Positions 47,990-60,174 of a DNA stretch of 64,000 bases are shown here, one piece after another. How positions within the stretch are numbered: the first letter of the stretch is position 1; each line of letters starts with the position of its first letter. This stretch comes from Puccinellia tenuiflora (lineage: Eukaryota > Streptophyta > Magnoliopsida > Poales > Poaceae): assembly GCA_012064385.1 (NCBI GenBank), contig QRDG01001906.1, positions 62,001-126,000 of the forward strand, read 5' to 3'. The position numbers were made by a program, and so were the translations under genes. The notes under the pieces are model-generated. The model saw only the letters and a program-made list of their open reading frames with translations. It was not told the DNA's origin and made no database searches.

Positions 47990-48425
47990 TGCACCTGCGT
48001 CTTTCCTCCCATCACTCTCATGGCATGGAAATAAATACCTGTCGAGAAGTCGAATGCCTTCTCACATGTCTTCACCGATGGAGCCAAGTCAACAAATGTT
48101 TGCGAAATAGGTATCCTCGTAACCCTTGGCTTGAGCAAAGGGTCCCCTGACACATTGTTTTCTCATTTTTATTGGCAGTGGCTTTACCAGGTCAACGCCT
48201 CCATGATGGGCCTTGGCAATCAACTCATCAACTAAAAAAAAAAAAAACCCAAGCAACCTGAAATGACTGGAAGTTTGTGTAGCAACAACTCACTCAACAT
48301 GGAGAAGCAGATGCAAAATTACTGAGGCTTTCGGTCGCGGACCGTTGCCCGGATAAGAGCCGCAAGAGCTGGTGGGTGAACACTCTGCAAAACAAAAACA
48401 AAAAATAAAACCGGGGCACCGGGCG
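47990..48425 (+). repeat. Dispersed direct repeat, upstream copy
   Basis: This segment shares with 51362-51765 a collinear series of blocks, including catcactctc.tgg.at.gaaataaat, gtaacccttggct, acccaagca.cctgaaatgactg, caacatggagaa and ttcggtcgc. Similarity is roughly 75-80 % by eye. The pair brackets the NAR2-like gene. Confidence 0.65.
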
Positions 48426-48881
48426 TTCTAGCTGAGAAACTCAGTTGACTGCTCTATGCCGACAATGGCCATCGTCACATTCTTTAGAGAATGTTTCAAC
48501 AATCGGCTCGCGAAATTCATGTATTAATTCCCTAGAAGACGACTTAAAACACCCAGTCGCGCAACTGTTCAATCTGCCGCCGCCGCTTCTCATCCTCCAG
48601 AGTCCAGACCCTTTGGAGCCCTTATACAGCTCCACTCGGAGAGGACGGCCTGAAAAACCAGACTTTCGGATGGGCGCCTCCTCGATCACACGAAAGCAAG
48701 CTGCTCGCTCACGGTCAACGCCCCCTCGAGCGCCTACATATACATGTTGCCTCCGTCTGTACTCCTCCATCCCTCACATCAACCTCCTACCATCGAGCAG
48801 CAGCAGCAGCAGCAGGCAGAGCGAGCCCGAGGCTTGACAGGAGCTAGCTAGAAGACGATCAGCAAGCGGTGATCAACTGCG

Positions 48882-49607
48882 ATGGCTCGGCAAGGGATGG
48901 TCATGGCGTTGCTGGTTGTGGTCCTCGCCGCAGGCTGCTGCGCGCCGGCGGCCGCCGTGGCGTACCTCTCCAAGCTGCCCGTGACCCTCGACGTCACCGC
49001 CTCCCCTACTCCCGGCCAAGGTACGTCGTCTCGTAGAATTTATAGAGCCTCGACTCGAAATACTTTTTGGAAACAGAATTGTACTGCTGTACTGTTAATC
49101 GACGACTAGCCCAGATTGTTGACGAGCTTCATTGATCCATGGCCAGTTCTGCACGGCGGCGAGGACGTGATCACGGTGACGTGGGCCCTGAACGCGACGC
49201 AGCCGGCCGGCGCGGACGCGGAGTACAAGAACGTGAAGGTGAGCCTGTGCTACGTGCCGGCGAGCCAGAAGGGGCGCGAGTGGCGCAAGACCCACGACGA
49301 CCTCAAGAAGGACAAGACCTGCCAGTTCAAGGTCACCCAGGAGCCCTACGCCGCTGCCGGCGGCAAGATCGAGTACCGCGTCGCCCTCAACATCCCCACC
49401 GCCACCTACTACGTGCGCGCCTACGCTCTCGACGCCTCCGGCACGCAGGTCGCCTACGGCCAGACTGCGCTCAGCACCGCCTTCGACGTTATCAGCATCA
49501 CCGGCGTGACCACCTCCATCAAGGTCGCCGCCGGCGTCTTCTCCGCCTTCTCCGTCGCCTCGCTCGCCTTCTTCTTCTTCGTCGAGAAACGCAAGAAGAA
49601 CAACTAA
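48882..49607 (+). CDS. NAR2: NAR2/NRT3-type high-affinity nitrate transporter accessory protein
   Basis: NAR2 (NRT3, WR3) proteins bind NRT2 transporters at the plasma membrane and are required for high-affinity nitrate uptake. Exons 48882-49020 and 49147-49607 are joined in phase (CAA G | TT CTG), giving 199 residues; rice NAR2.1 is about 200. The N-terminus is a signal peptide (hydrophobic LLVVVLAAGCC, ending near residue 26) followed by LSKLPVTLDVTASP. The extracellular domain contains GGEDVITVTWALN, KVSLCYVPASQKGREWRKT and KTCQFKV. A single transmembrane segment lies near residues 168-191, followed by a basic tail (EKRKKNN). Start choice: the ATG directly precedes the signal peptide. The coding exons are GC-rich at third positions, typical of grass genes. 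Expression is usually nitrate-induced in roots, but no element was verified here. Confidence 0.95.
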
Positions 49608-52259
49608 GATTGGAACCGTGCCAAGGTGTTCGTCCGTGAGCGACTTTTTCTTGTCCTTTGCAACGTACAGACAACTGTAATGTACATGTAAGACAGTGTG
49701 TGGGTATTTTATTCTTCCGAAGATTCTTGTAAGTGTTAGTGTTGTACCGGACTACCGACGGATTTATGCAAGGGTGCAATTATTGAAATCACTCTACAAT
49801 CCGGACTGAAATTGACAGAGAAATTAAGAGTAGGGTTTGAGCAATATCAAGGGAGAGAGAGATGAAGCGATCTGACTCAGATTTTCTGTTCCCCTCACTT
49901 GCGACCTTATCAGTCCATCCCACCTCCGGCGGCCCTTGGGACTTTGGAGGTGTGGCGGACCACGGCTCCTTCCTAGGGGGGAGGGTTTCCTTTTTTTTTT
50001 TTTTAAGTTTGAGTGTCTTTTCGGGATGGTGAGACGGTGGTGACATGCTGATGTCAAGATAATGTCCTTCCCGGCCTATCTTTACTTCGGTGAAGCACTT
50101 AGCGCCATGGGAGGACGCGTGGAGCTGTGTGTGTCCGACGGATCTCCTGGGATCTGGCCAGTCTTTGTGTTCCTTGATGTGGCTGCAGATCGGTCTCATC
50201 CGATCTATGGTTACACTCCTTTCAACTTTATGCCCAAACATCATATAACACTCCTTTCAACTTTATGAGTTTAATCTCAAAGTTCCAATCATAGTTTTCC
50301 ATGCGATAATATTTGCATAATATTGTATGTTATACCTCATGTTTTCTCTAACAATGTATATATAAGAAGTATGCAAGACATATATATTGGTCTCTAAACA
50401 ATTTTATAGATTTTTTATTTTAAGTTTTTTATATCATATAAGTTAGCAAGGAGCAATAACTATAGGTTGTATAATTTTTTTTCTTATTTTTCACTAGTTT
50501 TATATAATTTTTGATGACATATAAAACACTATTCTTCTTATTCTCCCACTGTTTTAAAGGATTCTATATCAACATGATGTCTACTTGTTGTAAAAAGCAT
50601 GGACAAAGAGAAGTCTGTGGATTTTAATTCATTCACATTTGTAAATCACTTATGCCCATAGGGATAATAACTGATGCTTCTATTATCAACACATGTTTTG
50701 TTATAAGCGATAGGTAACATAAACAATGAACAAAAGCAAGATCATGACAAGGGACACGAGAATTTAACACGGTAAACCCTTCTAAAGAGGAAGAGAATAA
50801 CCCACATGCGTTAGCCAGCAAATCTTCACTATATCAGGTAAGGTTACAAAAACCGGGGATTTACATCAATGAACATATCCAGCCTCCCGGCGAGGCCTCA
50901 CTCGCTCCATTAGAACTTAGTTGTCCTTCATATGAATTTGGATCACAATAAAATAACATGTTCAACTTGTATATGTTTCAGTAATCATGAAAGAAAAACA
51001 CACCGATACATTAACATCATTACCCCTTGTTTAAAATCGATCATTTTCAATCGATTACAATCTCATTTTACTACTAGCAAAAACATGACAGAAGATGGCC
51101 AGGAAGGTTGTATAAACGACTCACTTCGCCTACCTTTTGTCTGAAAGAAACATCATGTTCAGAGCTTCAAAATGGAGGGAGTGACATGATGACAGAATCA
51201 CGTAAATACAATCAGGCTGTTATGAAAAAACACAAATACTCAGGCAAGTCCAACATCAATGTAAAGCATAGAAAACATATCGCACATCAATAATTCTATT
51301 CCGTTAAAGTTATATACAATGTCTTCTCTAAAAAATCTTTTGATCTTCTTACCTGTTTTCATGTGCACCTTTGTCCCCTCCTATCACTCTCGTGGTATCG
51401 AAATAAATCATGTCGATAAGTTGAATGATTTCTCTTCCGTTATGTCTTCACTGATGAAGCCAAGCCAAATAAATATGTGTATCCTTGTAACCCTTGGCTA
51501 GAGCTAAGAGTCACGTGCCACATGTTTTCTAATTGTTTTGGTAGTGGCTTTTACAAACCCAAGCAATCTGAAATGACTGAATTTCCATACCAACAACTCA
51601 ACATGGAGAAACATATGCCAAATTACCGAGGTTTCGGTCGCATACCATTGACCGAATATAATCCCTCAAGAGCTAGGTCAACACTCCGCAAGTTAATTGC
51701 AACGGTTAGACAAGAAAAATAAGGCAAATGAGAAAATACAACCGGTAGATAGCGCGCTGGGTTCGGTCTCCTCATTCGGACACCACGTGTTTCCTAATAC
51801 CGCACAAACCCTTTTTTCCCTCATCTCTTTTCCGCATGGTAGATTGACAGGAACGAGTACATGGTCATCGTATCTCACGTTGATGGGCTCCAACGAGCCG
51901 AATTCGTCGCCGACATGCTCTGGGTGGTAAGATAGGTGTTCCAAATCAAGATTAGTGATTTTCGATCTTCAATGTTGCATGTGTTTATTTCACATGTTGC
52001 AAATTCATTTTTGTTTCTTAACGCAAACACACGAGCAAGGTCTACATACACATATATGTTTTGCTGTGTGGCTATTTTTGAAATGTTGCCAACTCTCTTG
52101 GCCTCTCGCACTTACCTGATTGCTCTAGTCCGAGACGATGGCAGTCGTGCGATCCATCGTTTCGAGAATGTTTTTTTTAGATAAAAGGAATTTTCATGCC
52201 CAGTTTTAAATTAATAAAGGAGAGGTTCACATCGTTATCACAGACGGCTGAGGACACCA
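49608..52259. other. Intergenic region, no gene recognised
   Basis: After the NAR2 3' untranslated region (to about 49760) the sequence is AT-rich and largely unassigned. Positions 51362-51765 repeat the region upstream of NAR2. Positions 52160-52259 (ttttttttagataaaagg… then ttaataaaggag) resemble the 3' tail of a non-LTR element read in reverse. The last five bases (52255-52259, cacca) should be one copy of the target duplication of the copia element that follows. Confidence 0.4.
51362..51765 (+). repeat. Dispersed direct repeat, downstream copy
   Basis: Counterpart of 47990-48425, in the same orientation on the other side of the NAR2-like gene. No NAR2 coding sequence follows it. Confidence 0.65.
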
Positions 52260-53717
52260 TGAAAGGGATCGTATGAGCACCTAGAGGGGGGGGGGGTGAA
52301 TAGGTGCTACCCAATTTTTTAATTCTTTTTCAATTTAGGCTTGACACAAAAGATAAATTCTCTAGATATGCAACTATGGTGAATTTATCTATATGACAAG
52401 TACAAGAACAACAAAGCAAGAAGCACAATATAGGGAGATAAGGGAGGAATGAGATAACCGAAAGGGAAGCATGCGGAGACAAGGATGTATTCCCGAGTTC
52501 CTCCTTGTTAAGGGAGTACGTCTCGTTGGAGGGGTGTGAGTTCGCCACAAAGGCCTACTCAACGCCACGAAGTCCTCACCCTATTCTCCGATGAACTTCG
52601 CCACAAAGGCTTAGTTCACCTTCCACTATCGGAGTCCTTCGAGGCGGATTCCGGAGCCTTTACAACGGTCTTGGGGCACACACCCACAACTTAATTGGGG
52701 GCTCCCAAATCACAAATCTGTAGCAATTACAACAAGTGATAAGAACAACAAGCTAGGTCAACACAAGGCTAACCCTAGAAATGAGATCCTTCAAATGAAT
52801 GAAGGGGAAATGAAAAACTGCTCGGTGGAGTTGTAGATCAGGGCCTTCTCCTTCAATCCTCCAAGAATCAATAGATTTGGGTGGAGGGATTGGGAGATCT
52901 TGCGAATTTGGGCTTTGAGCTTTGATGGCATTAATGGAGGAGAGAGAGTGTGCAAAGCTGATCCTCCAAAGATAGGTGAAGGGGTATTTAAACCCCTTCA
53001 CAAAATCTGGCCGTTGGAGGTCTTGGCGGCCGCTCAAAACCCGCAGCACCGGAAGTACCGCCAGGAGGGCCGATACTTCCGGCCTGCCCTTCTTCCTTCA
53101 GTCAACTGATCTTTTCAGGCGCACTCCATCCCGCATGACCGAAAGTACCGCTGAGGCGGCCGGTACTTCCGGTGTCACGGTAGTACCGGGGCTACTTCCG
53201 GTGCAACAACTCCGAGACATCCAGTACTTGAAAAAATAAGCGGAAGTTTCTCCGGAAATTTCCACCGGAAGTAGGTAGCGGAAGTACCGCCAAGTTCACC
53301 GGTACTTCCGGTGGACCGGTACTTCCGGTTCTACTTTCGGTCCAAATTTCGGGGGAACCCACGGTTCCAGTACCTGCAAAGATAAGCGGAAGTTCCTCCG
53401 GAAATTTCCACCGGAAGTAGGTAGCGGAAGTACCGCCAAGTTCACCGGTACTTCCGGTCCAAATTTCGGGGGAACTCACGGTTCCAGTACCTGCAACAAT
53501 AAGCGGAAGAGGGACCGGAACTGGGCACCGGAAGTGCCCAGCGGTAGTACCGGTCCAGGGACCGGTACTTCCGGCCAGCAGTGAAAACTGGCATTTGGCT
53601 CAACTTTTCGCGACGATTCTTTTGGGGTTGGTTTCCTGCACATCTTAGACAAAGTTAGAGCACTTGATTGTATTGTTGTCAACATCAAAACACATGGGGA
53701 TAGCAAATGTTCTTTCA
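52260..53717 (-). repeat. 3' LTR of copia element
   Basis: A 1458-bp LTR: on the plus strand it begins tgaaagggatcg and ends gttctttca, followed by the polypurine complement atctcccccttttt. It contains a run of at least ten G near 52285 and, at 53045-53580, an array of CCGGAAGTACCG / CGGTACTTCCGG motifs. It lacks about 29 bp of that array present in the 5' LTR. Confidence 0.9.
53045..53580. repeat. Palindromic CCGGAAGTACCG/CGGTACTTCCGG array in copia LTR
   Basis: More than ten copies of a 12-bp motif occur in both orientations, often as inverted pairs that could form hairpins with short loops (for example around 53048-53083, where one arm has a mismatch that is absent in the 5' LTR copy). 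Further copies lie at 56078-56275 in the internal domain. Confidence 0.8.
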
Positions 53718-53733
53718 ATCTCCCCCTTTTTGG
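53718..53733 (-). other. Polypurine tract before copia 3' LTR
   Basis: On the minus strand AAAAAGGGGGAGAT directly precedes the LTR start TGAAAGAAC. It is the expected plus-strand primer of the element. Confidence 0.85.
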
Positions 53734-54135
53734 TGTTGACGACAATACAACCAATAAGTATAGTTTTGTTTCCAAAAGACAACCGAGATCCCCCTAAGGG
53801 GCTCCCCCTATCTTTTGAAAACCTTGTATACTTCAAACACAAGCATAACAAGATATATATAACAACGGCTAGCAATAGATCTAACAAGATAGATAGCTAG
53901 CAAAGTAAATAACGATGACAAGGAATTCCACAAGGTCTTACATGCTCACATCATGCATAGTCTTAAGAAAAGATAACGAAACCGGGACATGATAAAAGAT
54001 CCAAATGAAGAAACAAGGTGATCATGTCCCACCCATGCAAATCCCGATGGCTAAGAAAACTATGCCCTACACTTCTCCCCCTTTGGCGTCAAGACACCAA
54101 AAAGGAAGGAGCGAAACTACACGCCCCAAGATGGA

Positions 54136-55886
54136 TCACTCCTCATTAGACGCCTCCTCATCCTCACCATCACCACCATCTTCAATGTCGGACCAAACAA
54201 CACCACCATTGGAGAGCCACTCGTCCTTGGGGGTGATATCTTCCTCAGAGCCGTCAGACACTTCAACCTCTAACTTGCGCATGATCTGCTTCTGGCGGTA
54301 GCGGCTCTTCTTCTCTTGCACATGAGCATCATACATGCGGTCGCTAATCATGCAAAACGAGTCACGGAGCCTTGTCTTCACCCTTTGGAACCAACCTGGT
54401 TCCGACACGGGAGCATTGTCCACTTTCTTTCCCTTTCCAACGGTCCGGTCCTTGGGAAGCACATGGTTCTTCTTGCGTAGCTTTTTCTCAAGATGAGGCA
54501 CCAAAGGAATACCGGACAAGTCAATCCTCTCACGGTGAAGAAGAGCCCACTTACCACAAATGAGCCTCATGATGTAAGGGGCATAGATGGGCACCCTCTT
54601 GTCTGCAATAGCACTCCAAAGCTCCTCAAACATTACATTCATGACATCCAGCTTCTCACCCGATCCTCTCCTCAAGTAACACTGAAGCAGCAAATCAATG
54701 AGGTAGCTGTGCACTTGATCCCAATTGCCTACCCGAGGAGTAAGAGTCTCTCTGAAGATGCGAAACATGATCTCATAAGTGGGTATGAGATCCTCGGACT
54801 GACCAGGAGTACCACCAGGCATAGTAATGGGCTCAAGCACCTCCTTGGAACTAGGGCGGGGCCTGTGGTGCACCGTCCAACCATTGTTGTCTTGAGCACG
54901 CGGGTATCCCAGCAGTTGACAGAACTCAGACCACTTACAGTCCACATGCTCATCCCTGATCATCCAATGCAGATGAGGATTGGCCTCAGTGCCCAAGAAA
55001 ACAATGGCATAGAACTGGGCCACAAGCTCTTCATTGTAGTCTCGATGAACCTCCATAATCTGCAACAGTCCAAACTCCTCACACATGCTAAAGGCCTCGG
55101 CAAAATACTGAGCATACTTGGGAGAGGTCATGTGAGCAATGTTGGGGCGGTGTTGGAGGACCACGTCATTCCTTTGCCCCGAGTAAATCTGATTAAAGAC
55201 AAGCTCTTGATCATTGGTGTAGAAACGATAATCCGTGACATTATCTTGGCGAGGAATGAGGTATGGGTTCTTCTTCCGGTAGTCACGGTAATCCCGGTCA
55301 GCCATCTTGGCAAAAGACACAATATTGGGCTTCTTCACAACAGTCTTCTTTCTAGAACCACCTGCAGATTCAGCAGCCTTCTTCTTCTCAAGGTTGATTT
55401 GCCGAGCAGACTTGGTTTGCGGCAAAATCTCAGCTTCTTCTTCAAAATCATCTTCAAAGGTGCGCTGCTTCTTGCGAGAGGCTGAGGAGATGAACCCTAA
55501 GAGGTGAGCACAAAGAACGGAGGGAAACAAGAAAAGACAATAAATTCAAACAAAAACAACATAGTTATCAAGAGTGGTATAGCCTTGTGAATCTAGGGAT
55601 ATACAAGAGCACCGAGGGAAACCCCGGGAACACCCCACGGCACACCCAAGCAAAGAGCCTAAGTGTGATGGGAAAACTAGGGTTGCACTAGGTACTAGGG
55701 ATTTCTCCAAGATCTACACGAGCAAACCACTCTAGATAACTAATTACATTTAGCAAAGGTCCTAGACATGCTCCAAACGAGATTGACCATAAGCAATCGT
55801 GCATCTACTACTTGTCCAACATGACATCTAGATTCAATTTTTCCAATCTAGAAAAGGCGTGGGGGAGGACAAATACCGGATGCCAT
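54136..55886 (-). CDS. Env-position additional ORF of copia element, probably spliced
   Basis: A minus-strand frame of about 450 residues lies between pol and the 3' LTR. The open frame begins at 55530, but splicing a 10-nt first exon (55886-55877, ATG GCA TCC G, donor GTATTT) to an acceptor at 55498-55497 (CTCTTAG) gives 456 residues starting MASGFISSASRKK. It has a Lys/Glu-rich N-terminus, a globular middle (FAEAFSMCEEFGLLQIMEV, HLHWMIRDEHVDCKWSEFC) like the 'putative plant transposon protein' family, and an acidic C-terminus (IEDGGDGEDEE). No signal peptide or membrane segment is seen, so it is not a typical envelope protein. Function unknown. Confidence 0.7.
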
Positions 55887-56774
55887 GGAGGAGGAAGTCG
55901 AGGGGATCGATTCCCTTGGACCAGATCTGATGGGGGAGCACCGGAGGAGCAGCAATGGGCTCTCAAGGTGGCCGGTGGCTAGGGTTGGAGAGAGATAGGA
56001 GATGGGGCGCGTGGGGAAGAAGAAGTTATGTTCCTTCTTCCCCCGGCCCTGTAACTTATCCCGCACCAGCCCGAGCCACCGGAAGTACCGGTCAAAAGGC
56101 CGGTACTTCCGCCCGCGCGGAAATTTTCAGCCAGGAAAATTTCCGCCGGGCCGGAAGTACCGCTGTCTTGGCCGGTACTTCCGCCCGCTCGGGATTTTCA
56201 GCCTGGAGATAAATCCGCTGAAAATTCCGAGAGGCCGGAAGTACCGGTCAAGACACCGGTAGTTCCGCTCCAGTCAGAAAAACTAGATGCATGTTTTTAG
56301 AGAGAATTTAGAGTTTAGATACGGAAAGGTTTTTAGGGAAGAGTTTGGGCTTGGGATGAGATAGCACACTGTCATAAAATGGTACCTCACTCATGATTGC
56401 AAGATGCAAAGCGTAACGGCCAATTATGAGTGGTTTCCCATTGCACACACATAGTGACACATATAGGTCTAGAAACTCCAAATGAACACCAAATAAGATC
56501 CAACTCCTCACATGAGGAGGTCGGTGGCCGAAGCCACCATATATGAGTATAGAGTGAGTGAGACACCGCGAAGATATATCTAGGGTCCTCACTCACAACT
56601 CATCATTTAAGCCCACAATTCGTGAAATTGAATATAGAGTAGATAAATGCATTCATTAATATAGGCATAATGGGGGGAGGAAGAGCCCAATGGTTAGGAC
56701 AATACTCCCCCTATGTCCATGCCTACACCTAAACCCAAGATAGAGATTGAACTATAGGTGTGTATGCAAGATGG
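55887..56774. other. Copia spacer between pol and env-position ORF
   Basis: It contains a second cluster of CCGGAAGTACCG-type palindromes (56078-56275) and a CTCCCCCTAT polypurine complement at 56705-56714. It is otherwise non-coding and may act as promoter or leader for the downstream ORF. Confidence 0.5.
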
Positions 56775-59700
56775 TCAAGTCAAGCTCCTCGAATCTACGA
56801 TATTTAGTTCATTCCTCAAATAAGTGAATCTTGCTTCATCAAGTGGCTTCGTGAATATATCGGCAAGTTGGTCCTTGGTTGGCACATAAGCAAGCTCAAT
56901 GTCTCCACGGGCAACATGATCTCGAATGAAATGATGACGAATCTCAATGTGCTTGGTTCTTGAATGTTGCACCGGGTTGTAGGCGATCTTGATAGCACTC
57001 TCATTGTCACACAAAAGAGGCACTTTGTCACAATTGACACTGTATTCCTTTAAAGTTTGCCTCATCCATAACAATTGAGTGCATGCACTAGCGGTGGCCA
57101 CATACTCGGCTTCGGCGGTGGAGAGAGAAATACAATTTTGCTTCTTAGAGGACCAACTCACTAAGGACCTACCAATGAATTGGCACGCCCCGGAAGTTGA
57201 TTTCCTATCATCTTGATCACCGGCCCAATCCGAATCCGTGAAACCCCGAAGAGTGAAAGAAGAATCCCTTGGATACCCCAAACCAAACCTTGGGGTATGA
57301 ATTAAATATTGTAGGATTCTCTTGACCGCCAACATGTGGCTTTCTTTAGGAGCCGCTTGATACCTTGCACATACACCTACACTCAACACAATATCGGGTC
57401 TAGATGCACAAAGATAAAGCAACGAACCTATCATGGAGCGGTAGAGCTTTTGATCCACATCTATACCCTTTGGGTTAAGTTGTAGATGGCACTTGGTATC
57501 CATAGGAGTCTTCTTCTCCTTAGCATCTACCATATTGAACCTCTTGAGCATGTCTTGGATATACTTTGCTTGGCTAATAAAAGTCCCTCCTCTCAATTGC
57601 TTGATCTCAAATCCAAGGAAGAACTTCAACTCGCCCATCATAGACATCTCAAACCTATCGGTCATAAGCTTTGCAAATTCATCATTAAAAGCTTTGTTAG
57701 ATGAGCCAAAGATAATATCATCAACATATAGTTGGCATACGAAAAGCTCCCCTTTAACCCTCTTAGTAAAAAGAGTGGGATCGATTTGCCCAACTTCAAA
57801 CCCACGGTCTAACAATAACTCTCTAAGGTGCTCATACCACGCACGTGGTGCTTGCTTAAGTCCATAGAGCGCCTTATCGAGCTTGTAGACATGGTTAGGG
57901 AAGTTGGGGTCCTCGAATCCCGGGGGTTGCTTAACGAATACCAACTCCTTTAAAGGACCATTAAGAAAAGCACTTTTAACATCCATTTGTTGCAATTTGA
58001 AGTTATAGCGAGATGCATAAGCAAGGAGGATACGGATGGACTCAAGGCGAGCCACGGGAGCATAAGTCTCTCCAAAGTCAATGCCTTCAACTTGAGAGTA
58101 CCCTTGAGCCACCAATCGAGCCTTGTTCCTCACCACCATGCCATGCTCATCTTGCTTGTTCTTGAAAATCCACTTTGTGCCAATAACATTGCGGCACTCC
58201 TTTGGCTTCTCAACTAGCTTCCAAACTTTGTTGCGCTCGAAATTGTTGAGCTCTTCATGCATTGCTAGCAACCAATCCGGATCTTCAAGAGCTTCGGCAA
58301 CCTTCTTTGGCTCAAACATGGCAATGTGAGCTTGATGATCACTAAAATTTGCCAATTGCCTCCGGGTGGACACCCTGCTTCTCACATCACCAATCACCTT
58401 GTCAAGGAAATGTTCACGACGTTCCATGGTTCTTGCAACTCGAGCTTGACGACGGGCTTCGATATCCTCATTGCATCTTGGAGGTATCACTTGATCATCT
58501 TGATCATTCGAGTCCCCGCCTTGACCGGTAGGTTGACCTTGATCATCAATGGGCTCGGCTTCAACATTTGAAGAAGATGGTTGAGCAAGGTCTTGATCTT
58601 GGCTAGCGTCAGGAGATGGAGAGTTTGAATCTTGCATAGCAACTTGATCAACGGGTTGAGGGTCTTCAACTTGTTCTTGGGTTGGTGCAACATGCTCTTC
58701 TTGGGCAACGGTTTCTTGTGTAGATGAAGGCTCCACATGAGTAGAGCATTGTCCTTCTCGATCCACCACAAGGGGTTCCTCAATGGGGCGGAAGAATCCC
58801 ACACCCATTCTTCTTATGGCTTCTTGAGGTATTACATCATCTACATCGGAAACATGAAATTGCGCCACTTGGGAGCCGTCATTCTCTTCGAACACCACAC
58901 TACAAGATTCTATGATGCGCCGTGAAGCTTTATCATAGATTCTATAAGTGTGGGATTCGTCACCGTAACCAACAAAAATACCCTCTAGTGATTTAGATGC
59001 AAATTTAGTGAGGCGACAACCTTTGATCAAATAGAAACACTTACAACCGAAGACACGGAAGTAGGAGATGTTAGGCTTGTTGCCGGTGAGGATTTCATAA
59101 GGAGTCTTGTTCAATCCTTTACGGAAGTAGAGCCGGTTGGATGAGTGACATACCGTGGATATAGCCTTCGCCCAAAAACTTAACGGAGTCTTAAACTCCG
59201 CAAGCATGGACCTTGCCATATCCATAAGAGTCCGGTTCTTCCTCTCGGCTACACCATTTTGTTGAGGGGTATATGCGGCGGAATATTGATGACGAATACC
59301 CTCTTCACTAAGAAACTCATTGAGGGTGTAGTTCTTGAACTCGGAGCCATTATCACTTCTAATAGCCAATATGGGGACATTGTGTTGACGTTGCATTTCA
59401 ATGGAGAAGTCGATGAAGGTTTGTTGGGTCTCACTCTTCAACTTGAAGAAATAAACCCAAGTGAATCTTGAATAATCATCGACAATCACCAAGCAATACT
59501 TCTTCCCACCAAGACTTGCTTCGGGAACGGCACCAAAAAGATCAACATGGAGAAGCTCCAAGATCCTCTTGGATGAAATGATTGTCTTGCTAGGGTGAGG
59601 AGAATCATGCATCTTGCCTTCAACACATGCCCTACAAACACGATCCTTGGCAAAAGAGACATCTTCTTTTAGTCCGAGTATGTGGCCACCCTTGTGGAGA

Positions 59701-60164
59701 CTTTGCAAAGTTCTCATGTTGACATGGGCTAGGCGGCGATGCCACAACCAACCCTTGTCGGCCTTTCCGAAGAGGCACATCGAATTTGTAGTGGTTTTCC
59801 CCGAAAAGTCAACCACAAACAAATCATCCTCGACGTACCCAACGAAAGCGACCTTTAGAGTCTTGCTCCACAAGATGACCACAACATCAACATCAATAAA
59901 GACGGCAAAACCCATCTTATTAAGAGCATGGACGGAAAGTAAATTGTAACCAAGGTTTTCGACAAGCATGACATTTACTAAGGTGACATCCTTAGCAACT
60001 ACCACCTTGCCTAAACCCGTTACCTTAGATTTTGATCGGTCTCCAAATGTGACGGTTGCTTCATTTATACTTGTTCTCAACTCCGTCATGATCTCTTTGC
60101 TTCCGGTCATATGTTTTGTGCATCCACTATCAAGCACCCATTTTGACCCGCCGGAAGCATAGTC
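56775..60164 (-). CDS. Copia pol: protease, integrase, RT, RNase H
   Basis: The open frame from 60164 to the stop at 56775 encodes about 1130 residues. Domains in order: aspartic protease ([11 protein letters not shown], near the start), integrase with zinc-binding HRRLAHVN…CRACVEGK and catalytic DLFG / SDNGSEFKN / GVAERKNRT, a Ser/Gln-rich linker, reverse transcriptase ([20 protein letters not shown] active site) and RNase H ([21 protein letters not shown]). The visible domains look intact. It has no start codon of its own: it should be translated from gag, but the phase changes just upstream, with an in-frame TAG at 60165-60167. Confidence 0.93.
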   Translation of the reverse strand, partial: DYASGGSKWVLDSGCTKHMTGSKEIMTELRTSINEATVTFGDRSKSKVTGLGKVVVAKDVTLVNVMLVENLGYNLLSVHALNKMGFAVFIDVDVVVILWSKTLKVAFVGYVEDDLFVVDFSGKTTTNSMCLFGKADKGWLWHRRLAHVNMRTLQSLHKGGHILGLKEDVSFAKDRVCRACVEGKMHDSPHPSKTIISSKRILELLHVDLFGAVPEASLGGKKYCLVIVDDYSRFTWVYFFKLKSETQQTFIDFSIEMQRQHNVPILAIRSDNGSEFKNYTLNEFLSEEGIRHQYSAAYTPQQNGVAERKNRTLMDMARSMLAEFKTPLSFWAKAISTVCHSSNRLYFRKGLNKTPYEILTGNKPNISYFRVFGCKCFYLIKGCRLTKFASKSLEGIFVGYGDESHTYRIYDKASRRIIESCSVVFEENDGSQVAQFHVSDVDDVIPQEAIRRMGVGFFRPIEEPLVVDREGQCSTHVEPSSTQETVAQEEHVAPTQEQVEDPQPVDQVAMQDSNSPSPDASQDQDLAQPSSSNVEAEPIDDQGQPTGQGGDSNDQDDQVIPPRCNEDIEARRQARVARTMERREHFLDKVIGDVRSRVSTRRQLANFSDHQAHIAMFEPKKVAEALEDPDWLLAMHEELNNFERNKVWKLVEKPKECRNVIGTKWIFKNKQDEHGMVVRNKARLVAQGYSQVEGIDFGETYAPVARLESIRILLAYASRYNFKLQQMDVKSAFLNGPLKELVFVKQPPGFEDPNFPNHVYKLDKALYGLKQAPRAWYEHLRELLLDRGFEVGQIDPTLFTKRVKGELFVCQLYVDDIIFGSSNKAFNDEFAKLMTDRFEMSMMGELKFFLGFEIKQLRGGTFISQAKYIQDMLKRFNMVDAKEKKTPMDTKCHLQLNPKGIDVDQKLYRSMIGSLLYLCASRPDIVLSVGVCARYQAAPKESHMLAVKRILQYLIHTPRFGLGYPRDSSFTLRGFTDSDWAGDQDDRKSTSGACQFIGRSLVSWSSKKQNCISLSTAEAEYVATASACTQLLWMRQTLKEYSVNCDKVPLLCDNESAIKIAYNPVQHSRTKHIEIRHHFIRDHVARGDIELAYVPTKDQLADIFTKPLDEARFTYLRNELNIVDSRSLT

Positions 60165-60174
60165 CTACAAGGAA

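Larger units (their letters stand above)
46696..48881. other. Intergenic region and NAR2 promoter
   Basis: It contains the 3' region of the kinase gene with a 49-bp tandem duplication (46876-46972), AT-rich unassigned sequence, and from about 47990 to 48425 a segment that recurs downstream of NAR2 (51362-51765). Positions 48430-48881 are the GC-rich promoter and leader of the NAR2-like gene. No additional ORF is supported. Confidence 0.5.

Noticed and set aside
54493..55485. Plus-strand 330-residue ORF opposite the copia env-position ORF
   Set aside because: Shadow frame of the minus-strand ORF, with no motif of its own.
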